Below are positions 1 to 11,357 of a DNA stretch of 64,000 nucleotides, piece after piece. Position 1 is the stretch's first letter. Every line of letters begins with the position of its first letter. Source of the stretch: Apiosordaria backusii (lineage: Eukaryota > Ascomycota > Sordariomycetes > Sordariales > Lasiosphaeriaceae); the NCBI GenBank assembly GCA_030549205.1, contig JAUKTV010000020.1:124001-188000 (forward strand), in the 5' to 3' direction. A model generated the notes under the pieces. That model did no database searches and was not told the origin of the DNA. It saw only the letters and a list, made by a program, of their open reading frames with translations. Both the position numbers and the translations under genes were made by a program.

Positions 1-116
1 TCAGGGTCTGATGGAGATTGTGAAGGCATACTTGTCTTCCCCTTGATCTGGTCAGCAAACACCTTAGCCACCTCGGATCCTGGTGTCCGCTGGCCAAAGT
101 CGGCTTGTGAAGTCAT
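1..116 (-). CDS. Short-chain dehydrogenase, 5' exon only (partial)
   Basis: The reverse strand reads ATG at 116 and stays open to about 32, where AA|GTATGC makes a good 5' splice site; the rest of the gene lies left of the window. The first residues (MTSQADFGQRTPGSEV, then FADQIKGKT) match the N-terminal leader of fungal WW-domain-oxidoreductase-like short-chain dehydrogenases, in which 'GKT' is followed by the TGxxxGxG nucleotide-binding loop. That loop is outside the window, so the family call rests on the leader alone. Transcription runs leftward; the promoter must lie in 117-466. Confidence 0.5.
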   Translation of the reverse strand, partial: MTSQADFGQRTPGSEVAKVFADQIKGKTSMPSQSPSDP

Positions 117-466
117 AGTGAATGCGCAACCTGAAAAGTAAACAGATTAAGCTCGTCAGGGGTACTATGCAGGTTACCTTAGGTAAACCCCAAGATCATG
201 CTGCACAAGGGGTTCGTGTCTTTTTATTGTCAGGAGGCATCCGTGCAGCACGCACCATACCGGCAACAAGCTTTCATCTTTATCCGTTACATTCTCAGCT
301 TGGAAACGTCGGCAATTGTTAAATAGCCATTAGCCTCGATGCTGGTCATCTGGGGACACTAGGTAATCCTACCCCGCACGCATGTCACCATTTCCAATCT
401 GACCCTGAACCCAGGCCAGAGTCACACCGGGAAACGACGTCCGCCCAATGCAAGTGAGGCAGTCAG
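117..466. other. Intergenic, SDR promoter side
   Basis: No gene is seen. It separates the start of the partial dehydrogenase (left, reverse strand) from the stop of the HET-domain gene (right, reverse strand). Confidence 0.5.
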
Positions 467-2773
467 TCATGCCAGCTCGATATCTTGAAGCTCAAAGCCC
501 TCCATCTCCACAGCTTCACCGTTCATGATGCCATGAACATAAGCCTGCCCCACAAGACTCATCACCATATCCTCCTCTTTCCCTTTATTTTTGGCCTCTT
601 CGTCATACTCCGGATGACCATGGCGCAGAACAAAAGGTCCCTCTGCGCCAGGCAAAATTCCAACAACATCTCCCACTTTGACACTAGCTGGCCCCAGTCC
701 AAGGTACCCCTTTTCCGTGAAGAACAGCTTTCGTTTTCCGTATCTCTTCTGAAAGCTTGCCGAAAACCTCTCATCGTTTTGTCGAACGAGGACGATCTCT
801 TTCTCCTTCTTTCTCCTCATCACATAAGTCGGGTTGTGATAAAACTGCTCCAGTTCCTCCCAACTTGGTGTGCTCGGTTTGTCCTCAGTCAACGCCAAGA
901 TCTGGAGCTTCGTCAGAGTATATATCAACCAACCATGCCGATCAGAGCTCAGGAATCTCGGTCTTCTGCAAAGGTGTTCGAGTAATTCCTCACTAGTCAG
1001 TGTATCAAACTCGGCAAACGTCCACTTCTCTCTGGCCCTGTTCAGCGCATCCATGAAGCCAGTGCAACAATCCGGCGCTGGTCCGATGTCACCTCCAGCT
1101 TGTTGTTCGGCTTCTGCCTCCGCATATCCTTCTGACTCGATTTCTGCCCTCACCATGACCATCGCCGACAGCAGCTCTTTGAACAGGACTCCAAAATCCC
1201 CGGGGGCAGGGACGATAAAATCAGACGTCTGATTTGCGCACAGGGTTCTCCAGAGGACTTCTGTTCTTGGTTCTCCTGTATGCTGATAAGGTTGCGAAAG
1301 CAGCATGCAAAGTTCAAACCAGGAAGGGTCTAGGAGAACAGAAGAATTGACATAATTTGTCCTGTCGTTGCCTGTCTCTACGATGGTGTCAAACAGGCAG
1401 CCTTTCAACTTGAGGCGGTCCCAGGATGATGAAGGTAGAATCTGCGGCCCGGTATGTTCCGGTCCGGCAGCACAGAAAAAGCCATTTGAGCACATCATGT
1501 TGAAATATGGTAGCGAGAAGTCCGGCGTCCATGATGGCGATGGGCTAATTCTTCTGATAGAAGCATCTTGAACACATGACAGGATTTGCAATGACGAGTA
1601 GTGATCGATGATGTGCTTTGTCGTCAATGCATACACAAGCTCAACGGGACTGGTGTAATCCACTGCCAATTTTGACTTGAGATCCGTCTTCATCAGTCCA
1701 AACATGCCATATATTTTGTCACGGGGGTCGGTCGCTGCAAAGACCCAGGTGTCGTAGATCAGGTTCTCAAAATCGGGCTTCGCATGCGGTTCCAATACTG
1801 AGGTGCCGTAGTAGAACTCTCTCCAGCGGGCGAGTTGAATGGTATTGTGCTCCAGGGCTACCGCAATTTCGTGAGCTTGTAGGAAGAGAGTGCTAGGGCT
1901 GAAACCCAGAACCTTGCAGCGAGCTTCAATGGTGCGTGCGGCAGCTACCAGTTCATCCCAGGAAATGTGATGACTACCACACAGCAGAGAGAGCTCGCGA
2001 GAAAGGATAACCTCTTGAACAATCCACAAGCGGGAGAACCACTGTCTTTTGAAGAAAGCAGCCAAGCTGCACCATTCCATCCAGCTAGTGTATGGGAGGT
2101 TGCTTGCCTCGTAGAGGGCCGGATCTTGCTGGCGAAACGGGGTAATACCGCTCTTGGCAAAAGCGTCCCGGGGATATGCTGCTATCTTCGAAATGGTGCC
2201 AACAGCGTCTTTAGTATACTGATCTCCACGGCCCAGCCAGACGATAGTGTGAATTGCTTTCCGGTAGACATCGTCCATCATCTTGACCTGGCAAGCGCGC
2301 TCTTCTGAATCCTCCTGATTGATGCAAACAGCGTCAATCCAAATCCGGAATTCGTGCTCCGGAGGTAACTGGAAGGGGGCACTGTCTTCTTCTTGTTCAA
2401 GGGAGATCTGAAGCTCGTGGAGAAAATCTATCAGATTCGTTTGTATGTAGAGGATTTTTCCGTGACAAAGAATCTCGGCCTTGGACTCGCTGCTGTACTC
2501 GCGTGAAACCGAGTTGAAGTACTCGGTGAAGTCTACACCATTGGCGTGGGGATTGCCCCAAGTGTAGGACAGGGCGTAGAAGAAAGGATCGTCTTCCAGG
2601 TCGATGAACTCTAGAGAAACACAGAACTTTCCCTCGTGTGTGCCCTCGAATTTGAGAACTCTGATGGATGTCTCTGTTGGAAGTGACATGTACCGGTAAG
2701 GTTCGGTGGCAGCAATTTTGAGCGAGGCCATGGAGGATGAAACATCATCTGTCATGGCGGTTGTTGACCCCAT
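467..2773 (-). CDS. HET-domain (heterokaryon incompatibility) protein
   Basis: Intron-less 768-residue protein. The HET domain is recognisable by its two hallmark blocks: YALSYTWG at residues 66-73 and WIDAVCINQED at about 145-155, followed by VYRKAIHTIVWLG (about 169-181). HET-domain proteins mediate non-self recognition and programmed cell death after hyphal fusion; the domain is the effector part. The remaining ~580 residues look like the usual variable C-terminal region (a WIVQEV block and FAATDPRDKIYGMFGLM are typical of the family), with no NACHT, ankyrin or WD repeats. No signal peptide or membrane segment is evident, so cytosolic action is expected. The start ATG at 2773 is followed by a second ATG at codon 7. 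Family call is firm; any specific incompatibility locus is unknown. Confidence 0.9.
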   Translation of the reverse strand: MGSTTAMTDDVSSSMASLKIAATEPYRYMSLPTETSIRVLKFEGTHEGKFCVSLEFIDLEDDPFFYALSYTWGNPHANGVDFTEYFNSVSREYSSESKAEILCHGKILYIQTNLIDFLHELQISLEQEEDSAPFQLPPEHEFRIWIDAVCINQEDSEERACQVKMMDDVYRKAIHTIVWLGRGDQYTKDAVGTISKIAAYPRDAFAKSGITPFRQQDPALYEASNLPYTSWMEWCSLAAFFKRQWFSRLWIVQEVILSRELSLLCGSHHISWDELVAAARTIEARCKVLGFSPSTLFLQAHEIAVALEHNTIQLARWREFYYGTSVLEPHAKPDFENLIYDTWVFAATDPRDKIYGMFGLMKTDLKSKLAVDYTSPVELVYALTTKHIIDHYSSLQILSCVQDASIRRISPSPSWTPDFSLPYFNMMCSNGFFCAAGPEHTGPQILPSSSWDRLKLKGCLFDTIVETGNDRTNYVNSSVLLDPSWFELCMLLSQPYQHTGEPRTEVLWRTLCANQTSDFIVPAPGDFGVLFKELLSAMVMVRAEIESEGYAEAEAEQQAGGDIGPAPDCCTGFMDALNRAREKWTFAEFDTLTSEELLEHLCRRPRFLSSDRHGWLIYTLTKLQILALTEDKPSTPSWEELEQFYHNPTYVMRRKKEKEIVLVRQNDERFSASFQKRYGKRKLFFTEKGYLGLGPASVKVGDVVGILPGAEGPFVLRHGHPEYDEEAKNKGKEEDMVMSLVGQAYVHGIMNGEAVEMEGFELQDIELA

Positions 2774-4104
2774 CCCGAACGATCGTACTCAAATCTCGGT
2801 TTGCTTTCCTCTCCATTATCGGCTGGGAGTGAAAATAAATGGTGAGGAGAAAAGGGTTGGGTCGGGTCATTCTTGTCCGATTGCTTCCCCAAGAGCCAAT
2901 AACCCCCGTTCTCTCCCTGGTTGTCTCCACCAAAGAATCGAACCTAACAAGAAAGATCCCATGCCCCTGGTGTACATACATACACTAGAATGACTCGAAT
3001 AAATGCATTGCAATGTTCTTATGAAGGGCCGCCTGCATAATATGCAAATAACGATGCTGTGTGGCTCGTGCAGACCTCGTCGCATGATCGCAGTAGCGAG
3101 TGTAGGCGGTTTCTGGTGGTTTGCAATATGTCATAACTGGAAGTATGCCATTGTCGAGACTTCCACACGCACAAGAGCACTTCAATTTCAAAGAAGACCT
3201 CATTCCAGCGTGGAAGACCACAGGGCGCGAGCAAGCGGTTGCGTTAGGGATGTTACGTTGCTGTCACTGGTGTTGCTGTGGCGCTTGACGGTCAGCGTTT
3301 TGCTGTCACTTCCCTGCCTCATGTTTTGCTGTCAGTGATTTTGATGTCAGTGATTTGGACGTAAGGGGTTTTGCTGTAAGTACCTAATGTTGTTGCCTGC
3401 CCATGTTTGCTACCAGGGGCAGGCCCAGGGATGTAAAGGCAAGTGAGTGAGAGTATTGCAATACACATGTTGGTCGCTGTCACCTGCTGTTGCTTGCAAG
3501 ATGGGCGAGGCCGTTATCCAGGTCGCGAGTGCCACTTCATGTGCTCGAGGGACCTTCCACAACGATACCTCCAGCTGTTCCAAATTTACAGGCCTGTTGA
3601 GTAGTTTTTTTTTGGAGTTGAGAAACCGAGATGAGCTCGAAGTGTCATTGCCCGTCTCCTGCCGTTTGAAGCGCATCCCCACATTTCACATCCCACCACC
3701 GCTGCACATGTTGCACACTCGCCTCCAGTGAGTGCACTTCAAACCACCCACAAGTTGTCGTTTAGCTGTTGGATACATCGTAATAACAAAAACGACTTCC
3801 AAGTGTGTATCATTAAAACTTGCGGCTATTAGCAGGCATCCACTTGACAAAAAAAGCAGCAAAATTTCGCCGAAGCTGAACCCACCAAACGGCATCACCA
3901 CTGCCCATCGTGGTGTTGATAAATGGCGGGTCACTGCCAAAATTACAGTGGTTGACGTCACGCCAACCGCCTGCAATTTCAACCCCACCACCACCATCGT
4001 TTGCTTTCCCTTACAACCTTGACCTCTCTACAACAACCATCACAAATTCACGACTGTAATTTCATCATCACACTCACCAAAACATCTCCGATTAAACAAA
4101 CAAA
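2774..4104. other. Divergent intergenic region (HET / hemerythrin)
   Basis: 1.3 kb between two divergent genes, so it should hold both promoters. No convincing coding. It contains a cluster of degenerate repeats (3257-3383, listed separately). The stretch just upstream of the hemerythrin-like ATG is rich in CAAC/ACAAA, as is common in fungal 5' UTRs. Confidence 0.5.
3257..3383 (+). repeat. Degenerate short direct repeats (TTTTGCTGTCAxT)
   Basis: A unit close to GTTTTGCTGTCACT recurs in imperfect form at about 3257, 3297, 3323, 3338, 3352 and 3368, with spacing from about 14 to 40 nt. Later copies drift (TTTTGATGTCAGTG, TTTTGCTGTAAGTA). Origin unknown; probably slippage-derived or a site array. 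Confidence 0.5.
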
Positions 4105-4694
4105 ATGCCCACTCTCTCAGAAGTCGTCAAACGCGACCATGCGCGCATCACCGATGCATATCACAGCCTCATAGAAACCAAACCCGAGGAGCGCAACGCT
4201 GATGAATTTGTTTGGGCCCTGGCCCGCTACCTCATCGTCGAGAACCTTGCCCTGATCCCAGCCCTGGAATACCACATTTCTGGAGGATCAGAGAGACAGC
4301 GCCGGCTGTCTGATGACTATGACAGTGTAAGCTCGATGTGGCTGTTTCCAACGTTTAGTATCACATTGAAGCTGATCACAAGTAACAGATCAATGCAAAA
4401 CTCCGCCACATGGCCAAGTACGACCCATCTGAGGAGAGCTTCGAGTCTTCACTCAAGGCCATCTGGACTGATTTGGAACCTCATATCCGGGAGGAGGAAG
4501 ATGGGGATCTTGATGAGCTTGAAAGAAAGATGGAGCCTGAGGATTCGCGGGCCCTGGGAAAGAAGTATGAGACGCTGAGGGACATGCTCCAGCGTCCATA
4601 TGGCGCATTTGGTGTCCCGAATGCTGAGATAATGGATGATGTGCTTGGGACGACAAAGAAACAGCTTATGGAGAAGATGGGAAATGGGATTTGA
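4105..4694 (+). CDS. Small hemerythrin-fold protein, degenerate metal site
   Basis: Two exons (4105-4326 and 4389-4694; 62-nt intron, GTAAGC...AACAG) give a 175-residue cytosolic protein. The family is recognised from the DHARI helix near the N-terminus, a second helix ending ALEYHISG, and LEPHIREEEDGDL in the last helix. Compared with fungal HHE proteins (DH...RHxxxE...DRKEH...EQHIKEEEEEDL), the His of helix 2 is Tyr (RYLIVEN) and the His of helix 3 is absent (DYDSINAKL), while the first and last His and the acidic tail remain. A standard di-iron O2 site is therefore doubtful. Start at 4105 is the first in-frame ATG and has AAAATG context. Physiological role unknown. Confidence 0.8.
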
Positions 4695-7600
4695 TTGGTG
4701 ATAAGGCCGGCTCACCAATGTCTGGTAGATGAATCAGTAATCTGTACACAGCCAGTTTTACAGGTCCCAATTGAAGCTTTGAGAAGCCAGCCTAACTAAC
4801 ATGTATTACATAGGGGTAGAGTCAAGGAATGTTATGATTTCATATCCACACTATTGCCTATTGCCCGGACGGAGATGCGAAATCCACCAAGCAACAGAAA
4901 AAGGGGCTAAAAGGGGGCAAAATTTGTTACCCAGGCAACCACACAGCCCCGACTATCGACAAATACTTTTTTCTAGCGGCTTCAAACCACAAGTGAAACG
5001 TTTCGACCCAGAGATCCGGTACCTTATTAGCTAGCTGTCTTTCGACGGCGTAGCCTCGGCCGGCTCCGAGAGACATGTTCACCGCGACACGCAGACGATG
5101 ATCCGGTCCACCATCCGACGGTGAATTTGTCTCTGTCTTCGGCTCATCTTCCGTTCGAACTTAAAAAAATCCAATTCTAAATGACGACATGGTAGGCATG
5201 TCTAAAACTGGGTACCTGACCGCCTTCAAACCCAATGTCTCTTTTCTGCTAAACGCTGGTGTCACCCTATCAAATGCAACATGGTCCGTCCCTTCTGGTA
5301 AGGTGAGTAGCCTTCGCATCCGATGCCGGGCCAAGAATACCTACTGATCTTTCATCAGCTCGCTGGGCTGATCAATAAACTCTTAGCAGTTCGGAGGCCT
5401 CTACACTTCCGCTAGGCCTCAGATCCAGGCACGAAGACGCTACTCGTCGGGATGACGCACAATCGGGCGACCATCGCAGAACCCGAGATAGCAAAATGTC
5501 TGAGACACGATATCAGGTACCTGACCGCGCATGAGAACCCGATGACCAAGCAAGCGCAGAAGCCGCCCTCCGCTGCAGATGATTTGTCCGTATCAAGATA
5601 TCGAAAGACACGCATCTACAGCACAGCAGGCAGCATTAAAAACTAAGAACCATGCAGTTGCGTCAAGCAGGTCGGGAGCTCGGGCAACAAGAGTCGGAAT
5701 GCGAAGCGGCCGGACATGATTCATCCGGTGATCCTTCCAGCGCGATTCCTCCTCTGCGAATGAGAATCACACTAGGGAAAGAGATGACAAAGGCTGGCAG
5801 CAGTTATTGCAGCGCCGAACCGCACAGTATCCGCTTTTCCTGCCTGATACTGCGCGGCAGCCCGTCCAATTTCAAGACCGACCAAGCTAGTTCAAATTTC
5901 GACCAACCAGGCCAGGTAAAAAGAGAGACAAAAAGGTGACTGAAGAAGGAAAATCTCGGCAAGGTGCAGTCCGACTTGGTGTTTGCTGCCGACGGAGAAG
6001 CGAATCAATGAGTCCGGTCCATGACGAAAGAAATATGAGGGAGGGTCGGACCGCAGCCCACCGCTCACCGCGCCGGGTGTACGTGTTTCGCAACAGCAAA
6101 GGGCTAGAGCAGCTGTCAGACGGACATCCAGGGCCGAGAGTGATTTGGGGGATAGACAAGACACCTGTGCCTTTCCGCCCCCGCTTAAGCATTGTGGTGC
6201 TTCGGAAAGAGTGGCATGCGCGTTAGCTCCCTTTAGCACACCAGAGGCGACAGGCTACTAGGTATAGCGGGAAGCTAGAGCAGTCGGCGGTATCGGTGTT
6301 TGGAACGGGACAAGGCAAAGTATTTGACCGGCGTGTCGAGGTCCCAGAGTTTGGGGGAACACAGCAGATGTTTCTTGGGATTTGGATGCCGTACCCTTGT
6401 TGTACACCTCTGGCGGGTAGCAATCTGCTATCTGATGCCGTATCATGTCGTGTTGCGTGTTGTTAGGTCAATTCAGGCCAGACTTGCAACACTGAGCGAG
6501 ACTGTATGTTGTGTACTGTCGTACCAATGAGGGGAAGAATCGTGGGAACGACGCCAGGTATGGCGTGGTATGGCATGAGAAACGTCCTAAATCTTTTTTC
6601 TTCCGGCTTCCTAATTACCAGATCTCATCTCTTTATATTCTCGACACTATGATTGTCTCATGTTTCTGAACTCATGTCTGGAGGGAACATATAAGGGTCA
6701 TTATCAGGGGCGACATCGGCCAAGAGATCTTCGCGGAGGCTGAAAATACTCAATCCCGACTTCTTGAACAGCTCCAAGTGCTTAGTTACGTTGCAGCAAC
6801 ATGCTATTTCCTGCACAGTAACCACACAAAAGTGCTGATTGACATCTCCGTTCGTACCTCCTATCATCAACAATCCACGCCTTACCACAAGTTACGAAGA
6901 AGGGAGGTTGGTAGAGAGCACACCAAACATCGGACGATGGACATCAACACAGCACAGAGCCCACGATATTGTACTTCCCACCAATCTCTATTTTTGGACC
7001 CTGGAACTCGAGCCATGGCTTCCACATGACTATCCCCAATGTCTCACCCTTCTCTCCATCGCAAGCTCCAATAAGGTGTCGTTGGTTCCTAGATGGCTTG
7101 CCCCGTGGCGTTGAAACATCAGATAAACCACGGCTCTGTACACCCCACACACAGAGAGGCCACGCAAGCCACTGTCCTCTTCCATGTCCAACTGGTATAG
7201 TGCGCACTGTCTTTCTTACCAACTGCCCTCCTCTCTTACAGTTGCATTCCATGTGTAAGTAAGGTAGCTAGCTCACTAAAGATATAATGCGGGTAAACTG
7301 AAACACGGCTTTTCTGCCCTCCTTTGCCCTGCCTGTTCCCGTCCCAAACTATCCCAGCTGAATGGTCAGTCCCAAAACCCCAGATCAGGCCAACCCAACC
7401 CAGGTACGTAGGTACCCATCTACTAAAACAAGACCGCCTCATCATCACCTTTGTCTCAGCCAACCTCGATGAGGCACACTACCAAACCTTACCCTCCAGA
7501 TGGGACAGACTGCCATGTGCCAGCGCCCCTCGGTAGGTAACCCCCCCGGGTCCCGACAAGTTGTTTTCCAGCCGCGCTACGTTAGTTAGCATCACAACTA

Positions 7601-8589
7601 GACAACACGAAGCTAAGGTGGTCAAACAAAAGGCCAGCCTGGCAGCGGCAGAAAACTAGGTACCTTAGCGTTCCCTTCACCTCGACAACCAGCCCAACTG
7701 ACCGTGACACTCGCACCGCATCCTGTAGATCGGGCCGTGTACCCCCGCTCTCTTCCTTCACATTTCACCCCTCCTCTTCACGCAACTCATGTCACAGTCA
7801 AGGAAACAAAGTCAAAAAGTATTCAGTTGAAAAGGATTCAAGACATTATTGGTAGGTAGGTATCGCCCAAGCAGCACGCTTTGCTTTCAACATGTTGTAT
7901 GTCAGGAAGCACAGCATATTGCCTTGCTTTGCCTCGACCTAGATAGCAGCTAGCTCTTTTTGTCTCTTTTTAGCCTTTTGCTCATGTTCCCCGCAAGACA
8001 CCACCATGGCTGGCCGCCGCCGACGCCGCCGTGTCCCCTTGCCCCGGAACCGAATCCAAACCCGAATCCAATTCCCCACGCCCAAGTAATGCTGTGAATG
8101 TGTCCATCTATTTTTTGTTCGGCGCCCCATGCGATGACCTCTGATCCTACAGACATCCCAGTTGCCCAATTCCCCAACCAGCTCCAAGCTTTCCAGTAGC
8201 CAAGGTAGATAGATACAAAGATACCTTTTTTATGTACAAGACAAACTCCCCAGCAGCACCACATGTGGTCTAGCTCTAAATACCATGGTGTAAACAATAA
8301 GGTGTAAACTGCTTTGCCATAGCAGCCACGATAAATGTGAAGATGAAAAATAACACCGGCGCCTATCAAATGTGATATGCCATGCCAGCCCGACAAACAG
8401 TATGTAAGGAATGATGTTAACCGATGGGGTATCTCAGTTAAGGAAAGAAAATGTGAAAAAATAAAATAAAACGAGAAACGCAATGCCATGCAATGCCGAA
8501 ACAAAGCCGATTGCTCATGTTCGTATCGAGTCGTGTCGTGCTCTTCGTAAAGTTTTGATCGTATCGAAAATATGGGCCCAGGGAAAAGA
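4695..8589. other. 3.9-kb gap without a recognised gene
   Basis: Between the 3' ends of two convergent genes. Many short reading frames but none with a recognisable domain or consistent splice structure. A 13-bp direct repeat (GGTACCTGACCGC) occurs at 5211 and 5516. A reverse-strand segment at 6658-6780 looks like a lone terminal exon (see findings). Confidence 0.4.
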
Positions 8590-10311
8590 CTATTTCCTCA
8601 ACCCAACCTTCTCGGCCAGATTCTTCAACCAGACCGATGCGCTTCTCTTCTCGTCATGCCCGTCGCGGACCATGACAGCGTCGCGCGTCATGGGCCCCAC
8701 AATCTCCGAATCTCCTAGTGCCGGGAACTTGCCGTCATTGTTCGGGATCTGGGGAATTCCAGACGGCACCATTTCTTCGGCTGTCCGTCGCAAATGCGAA
8801 ATGATGGAGGGGTCGCCGTTTCCGAGCCGGCCCACCCGTTGGATTAGGACTTGCTCCGCCTGTTGCCACTCCTTCTCGATATCGGCCCACTTGGCCTCGG
8901 TGAGGGCGTACGTCTTGGAAGTAGTGCCGTAGTGCTCTCCGGTTCGCCCGAGATGCTTGGCGTAGTTGGTCCTGGCCATACTCCAGTCTGCGCGAAATGC
9001 CTGAAAGGTGGTCAGATCCGCCTTCTCGGGAACATATGGCTTGGGATCAATGGTGAAATTTGCGTGTCCAAGACGGTCCGACCATGCATCCGGTTGCTGT
9101 TCCACAAGTATTGTTGGAGTTGTCACTACTGGGGAAGGGAGATCGCTGAAAATGCTGGAAACAGTGCCTCGGCGGAGGGAGGTGAAGGACGCCTTTGTGC
9201 TAAGAGGAGGTGTCGGGTAGGGGAGCTGCACTGGAAACTCGGGCAACGGGGAGGGCACCACGGCGGGTGACTGCAAGGGTGATGTCTGGAGTGACTGCGG
9301 TTGAGTTGGCGGAGCGGTTTTCTCCATCATCAGAGGCGGAAGAAGAGGGGTCGTGGCCATGGATCGCTCGCGCTCCAGGCTTTTCCCCATGGCCGCCGGT
9401 TGGATATCGAGGGGAGAAGCCGGCACAATGCTGTCGGTGCTCTCGTAGAAGGAAAGGGCAGGCGTTGCAGGGACGGACTCGGGAACACGGGCCATGGCAG
9501 GCACAGAGACGGATGACGATCTGCTTGAGGCAGCACGAGAGAAGCTGGGTCTTCGTTGTTCTGCAAGAGCCGGATCAGATGCGGGGGAAAACGCCAAATT
9601 GGCACGCCTCGACACGGATGCTGATCTCCAACGCGGCAGGCTCGTCAGTCTTGACCCCAGTCTGGTACCCCAGCTCGCAATCCCTGCATCGGATCCGATG
9701 CGCCTCTTTCTTGATCGTGGGCTTCCATTAAAGTCACCGTCGCTGAGGGAACCTAGGTCGTACTCTGATCCGGGTCTTGAGTAGGGATGAGTGCTTCTGC
9801 TTTTTCTCGAGTCATTGTTGAAATCGCATGAACATCCAGCATCACCTAGTTGCGCAACTTGGGTTAGCACAACGAGCACGAAGGTAAAAGAAAAAAAGAA
9901 GCAAAGAGATCACTTACACAGGCAGTACGACCAGGTAGGGAATTCACTGTCTCCATACTCAGAAACAATAACGGCGGTGTCATCCTCTTCCCTCTCTGAC
10001 GGGTCTTCCTGAACGTCTGGCAGTGGCAGCTTGGTGGGCGGCTTGATGACGTGCACGGGATGCGTGGGAGAGGCTGGGCTGTCGGTAGTATCGAGAGATG
10101 ACGACGAGCTCGAGAACCTGGCCTGGCTGGAGCGCGAGAAGGTCGGCGTGACAGGTGACGGGAGAGCGAAGTCGGACGAGGACGAGGTCGAATTGAAGGT
10201 GTAGAACAGCTGGGCTTGTTGCTCTTCGTCAAGACATTGCTGCTGGAGCTCGTGTTTCCTCCTCTCCTCCACCAGCTGCGGCAGCCGTAGTTCCCTTAAT
10301 TGGGTCGACAT
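8590..10311 (-). CDS. Unrecognised Ser/Pro-rich conserved fungal-type protein
   Basis: Two exons (10311-9918 and 9845-8590; 72-nt intron GTAAGTG...ACTAG, phase 1) give 549 residues. Visible features: an N-terminal charged Gln/Glu-rich helix likely to form a short coiled coil (about residues 4-30), a long disordered Ser/Pro/Thr region (about 40-350), a Cys-containing stretch exactly across the splice junction (YCLC then DAGCSC), and a more ordered C-terminal part (about 390-549) rich in aromatic and charged residues (FRADWSMARTNYAKHLG, WADIEKEWQQAE). No catalytic motif, signal peptide or membrane segment. I do not recognise the family. It is preceded by an unusually long gene-free upstream region, as is seen for regulated genes, but that is only suggestive. 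Confidence 0.75.
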
Positions 10312-10896
10312 GTGTTTCTCGCGACAATGTGTAGGTTTGCGGCGTCTGGGGAAAAGGAATCGAGTGGCGGGGTAGGTAGGGAAGGTAGGGTCGGGGGAGG
10401 TAGGGTAAAAAAGGAAGATAATTTGTTGTTGGGGTCAGACAGAGAGACACAGACAGACAGCAGCAAGCGACTTTCTTCCAGTGTGGCACACCCGAGGTCC
10501 ATGGGTGTGGGCTCTCCCGTCTTCAGAGAATCTGCTGGAGCTCAAGTGTGCTAGTGTTGTATGTATGGTGTGGGCGGTGGGCACCTCAGTGGGCGGTGGG
10601 CGGTGGACTGGTGAGCCGACGGGGCAAGGGTGTGTGAGTGGTCAGCGCGCAGCGGATGGTGGGGTCAATTGGGTTCCAGGGGACCAGGGTGCAAGAGTGC
10701 GTTGGTCACTGCTTGGGTTTGCGGGGCATCCAGCCCGGTCCAAAGTCCAGACAGACGGATGGGCGGGCGTGACGGAATCAGAGAGGAACCAAGTCCCGAA
10801 TGCCAGAAAGAGGCTATCGACGGCGCGAGACAACAGAAGGGCGCAACGCCGGCGGCTGTTGGCGCGACTCTGGTGACGGCCGGCGCCCAACTTTTT

Positions 10897-10922
10897 TGTG
10901 TGTGTGCGTGTGTGTGTGTGTG
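10897..10922. repeat. (TG)n microsatellite
   Basis: Thirteen TG units with a single interruption (TGCG). Confidence 0.95.
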
Positions 10923-11325
10923 AAGACTTTCAACAAGTTTTGTACGTCACTACCCGCGGCAAAACAACGAGTGCTGATCCCGACTTTGGGGGGTGGGAAT
11001 TAGAAATTGGAAAGTCAACAAGAGAGAGAGGGGAGGCATCCGCGGGCTTCAGATATGCTTTTCCGTCAACATGTTCGAGCCAATTGGACACTGGCCAACG
11101 TAGTGGTGGTGCGGGATGGCTCTTCTGTAACTCTCGTGTTTTTCATGCTCTGGCTACTTTGTGTCTCGCGGCATGTCCTTGGCAACTTGAAGCTTGTCCA
11201 ATGTTTTTAACTCCACGGTTTTGTTGCCCTTTTGAGCCGGAATCGCTCAATGCCAGAGAGCACGACACCACATCACAGCCAGTCCCGTACGAGAATTTGT
11301 CGATATCGATGCAAGAGTCTCAGGT

Positions 11326-11357
11326 GGGCGGCGGCGGCGGCGGCGGTGGTGGTGGCC
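11326..11357. repeat. (GGC/GGT)n trinucleotide run
   Basis: About ten consecutive GGC or GGT triplets in non-coding DNA. Confidence 0.9.

Noticed and set aside
5211..5528. Possible transposon remnant from the 13-bp repeat GGTACCTGACCGC at 5211 and 5516
   Set aside because: One short direct repeat without terminal inverted repeats, coding remains or target-site duplication is not enough.
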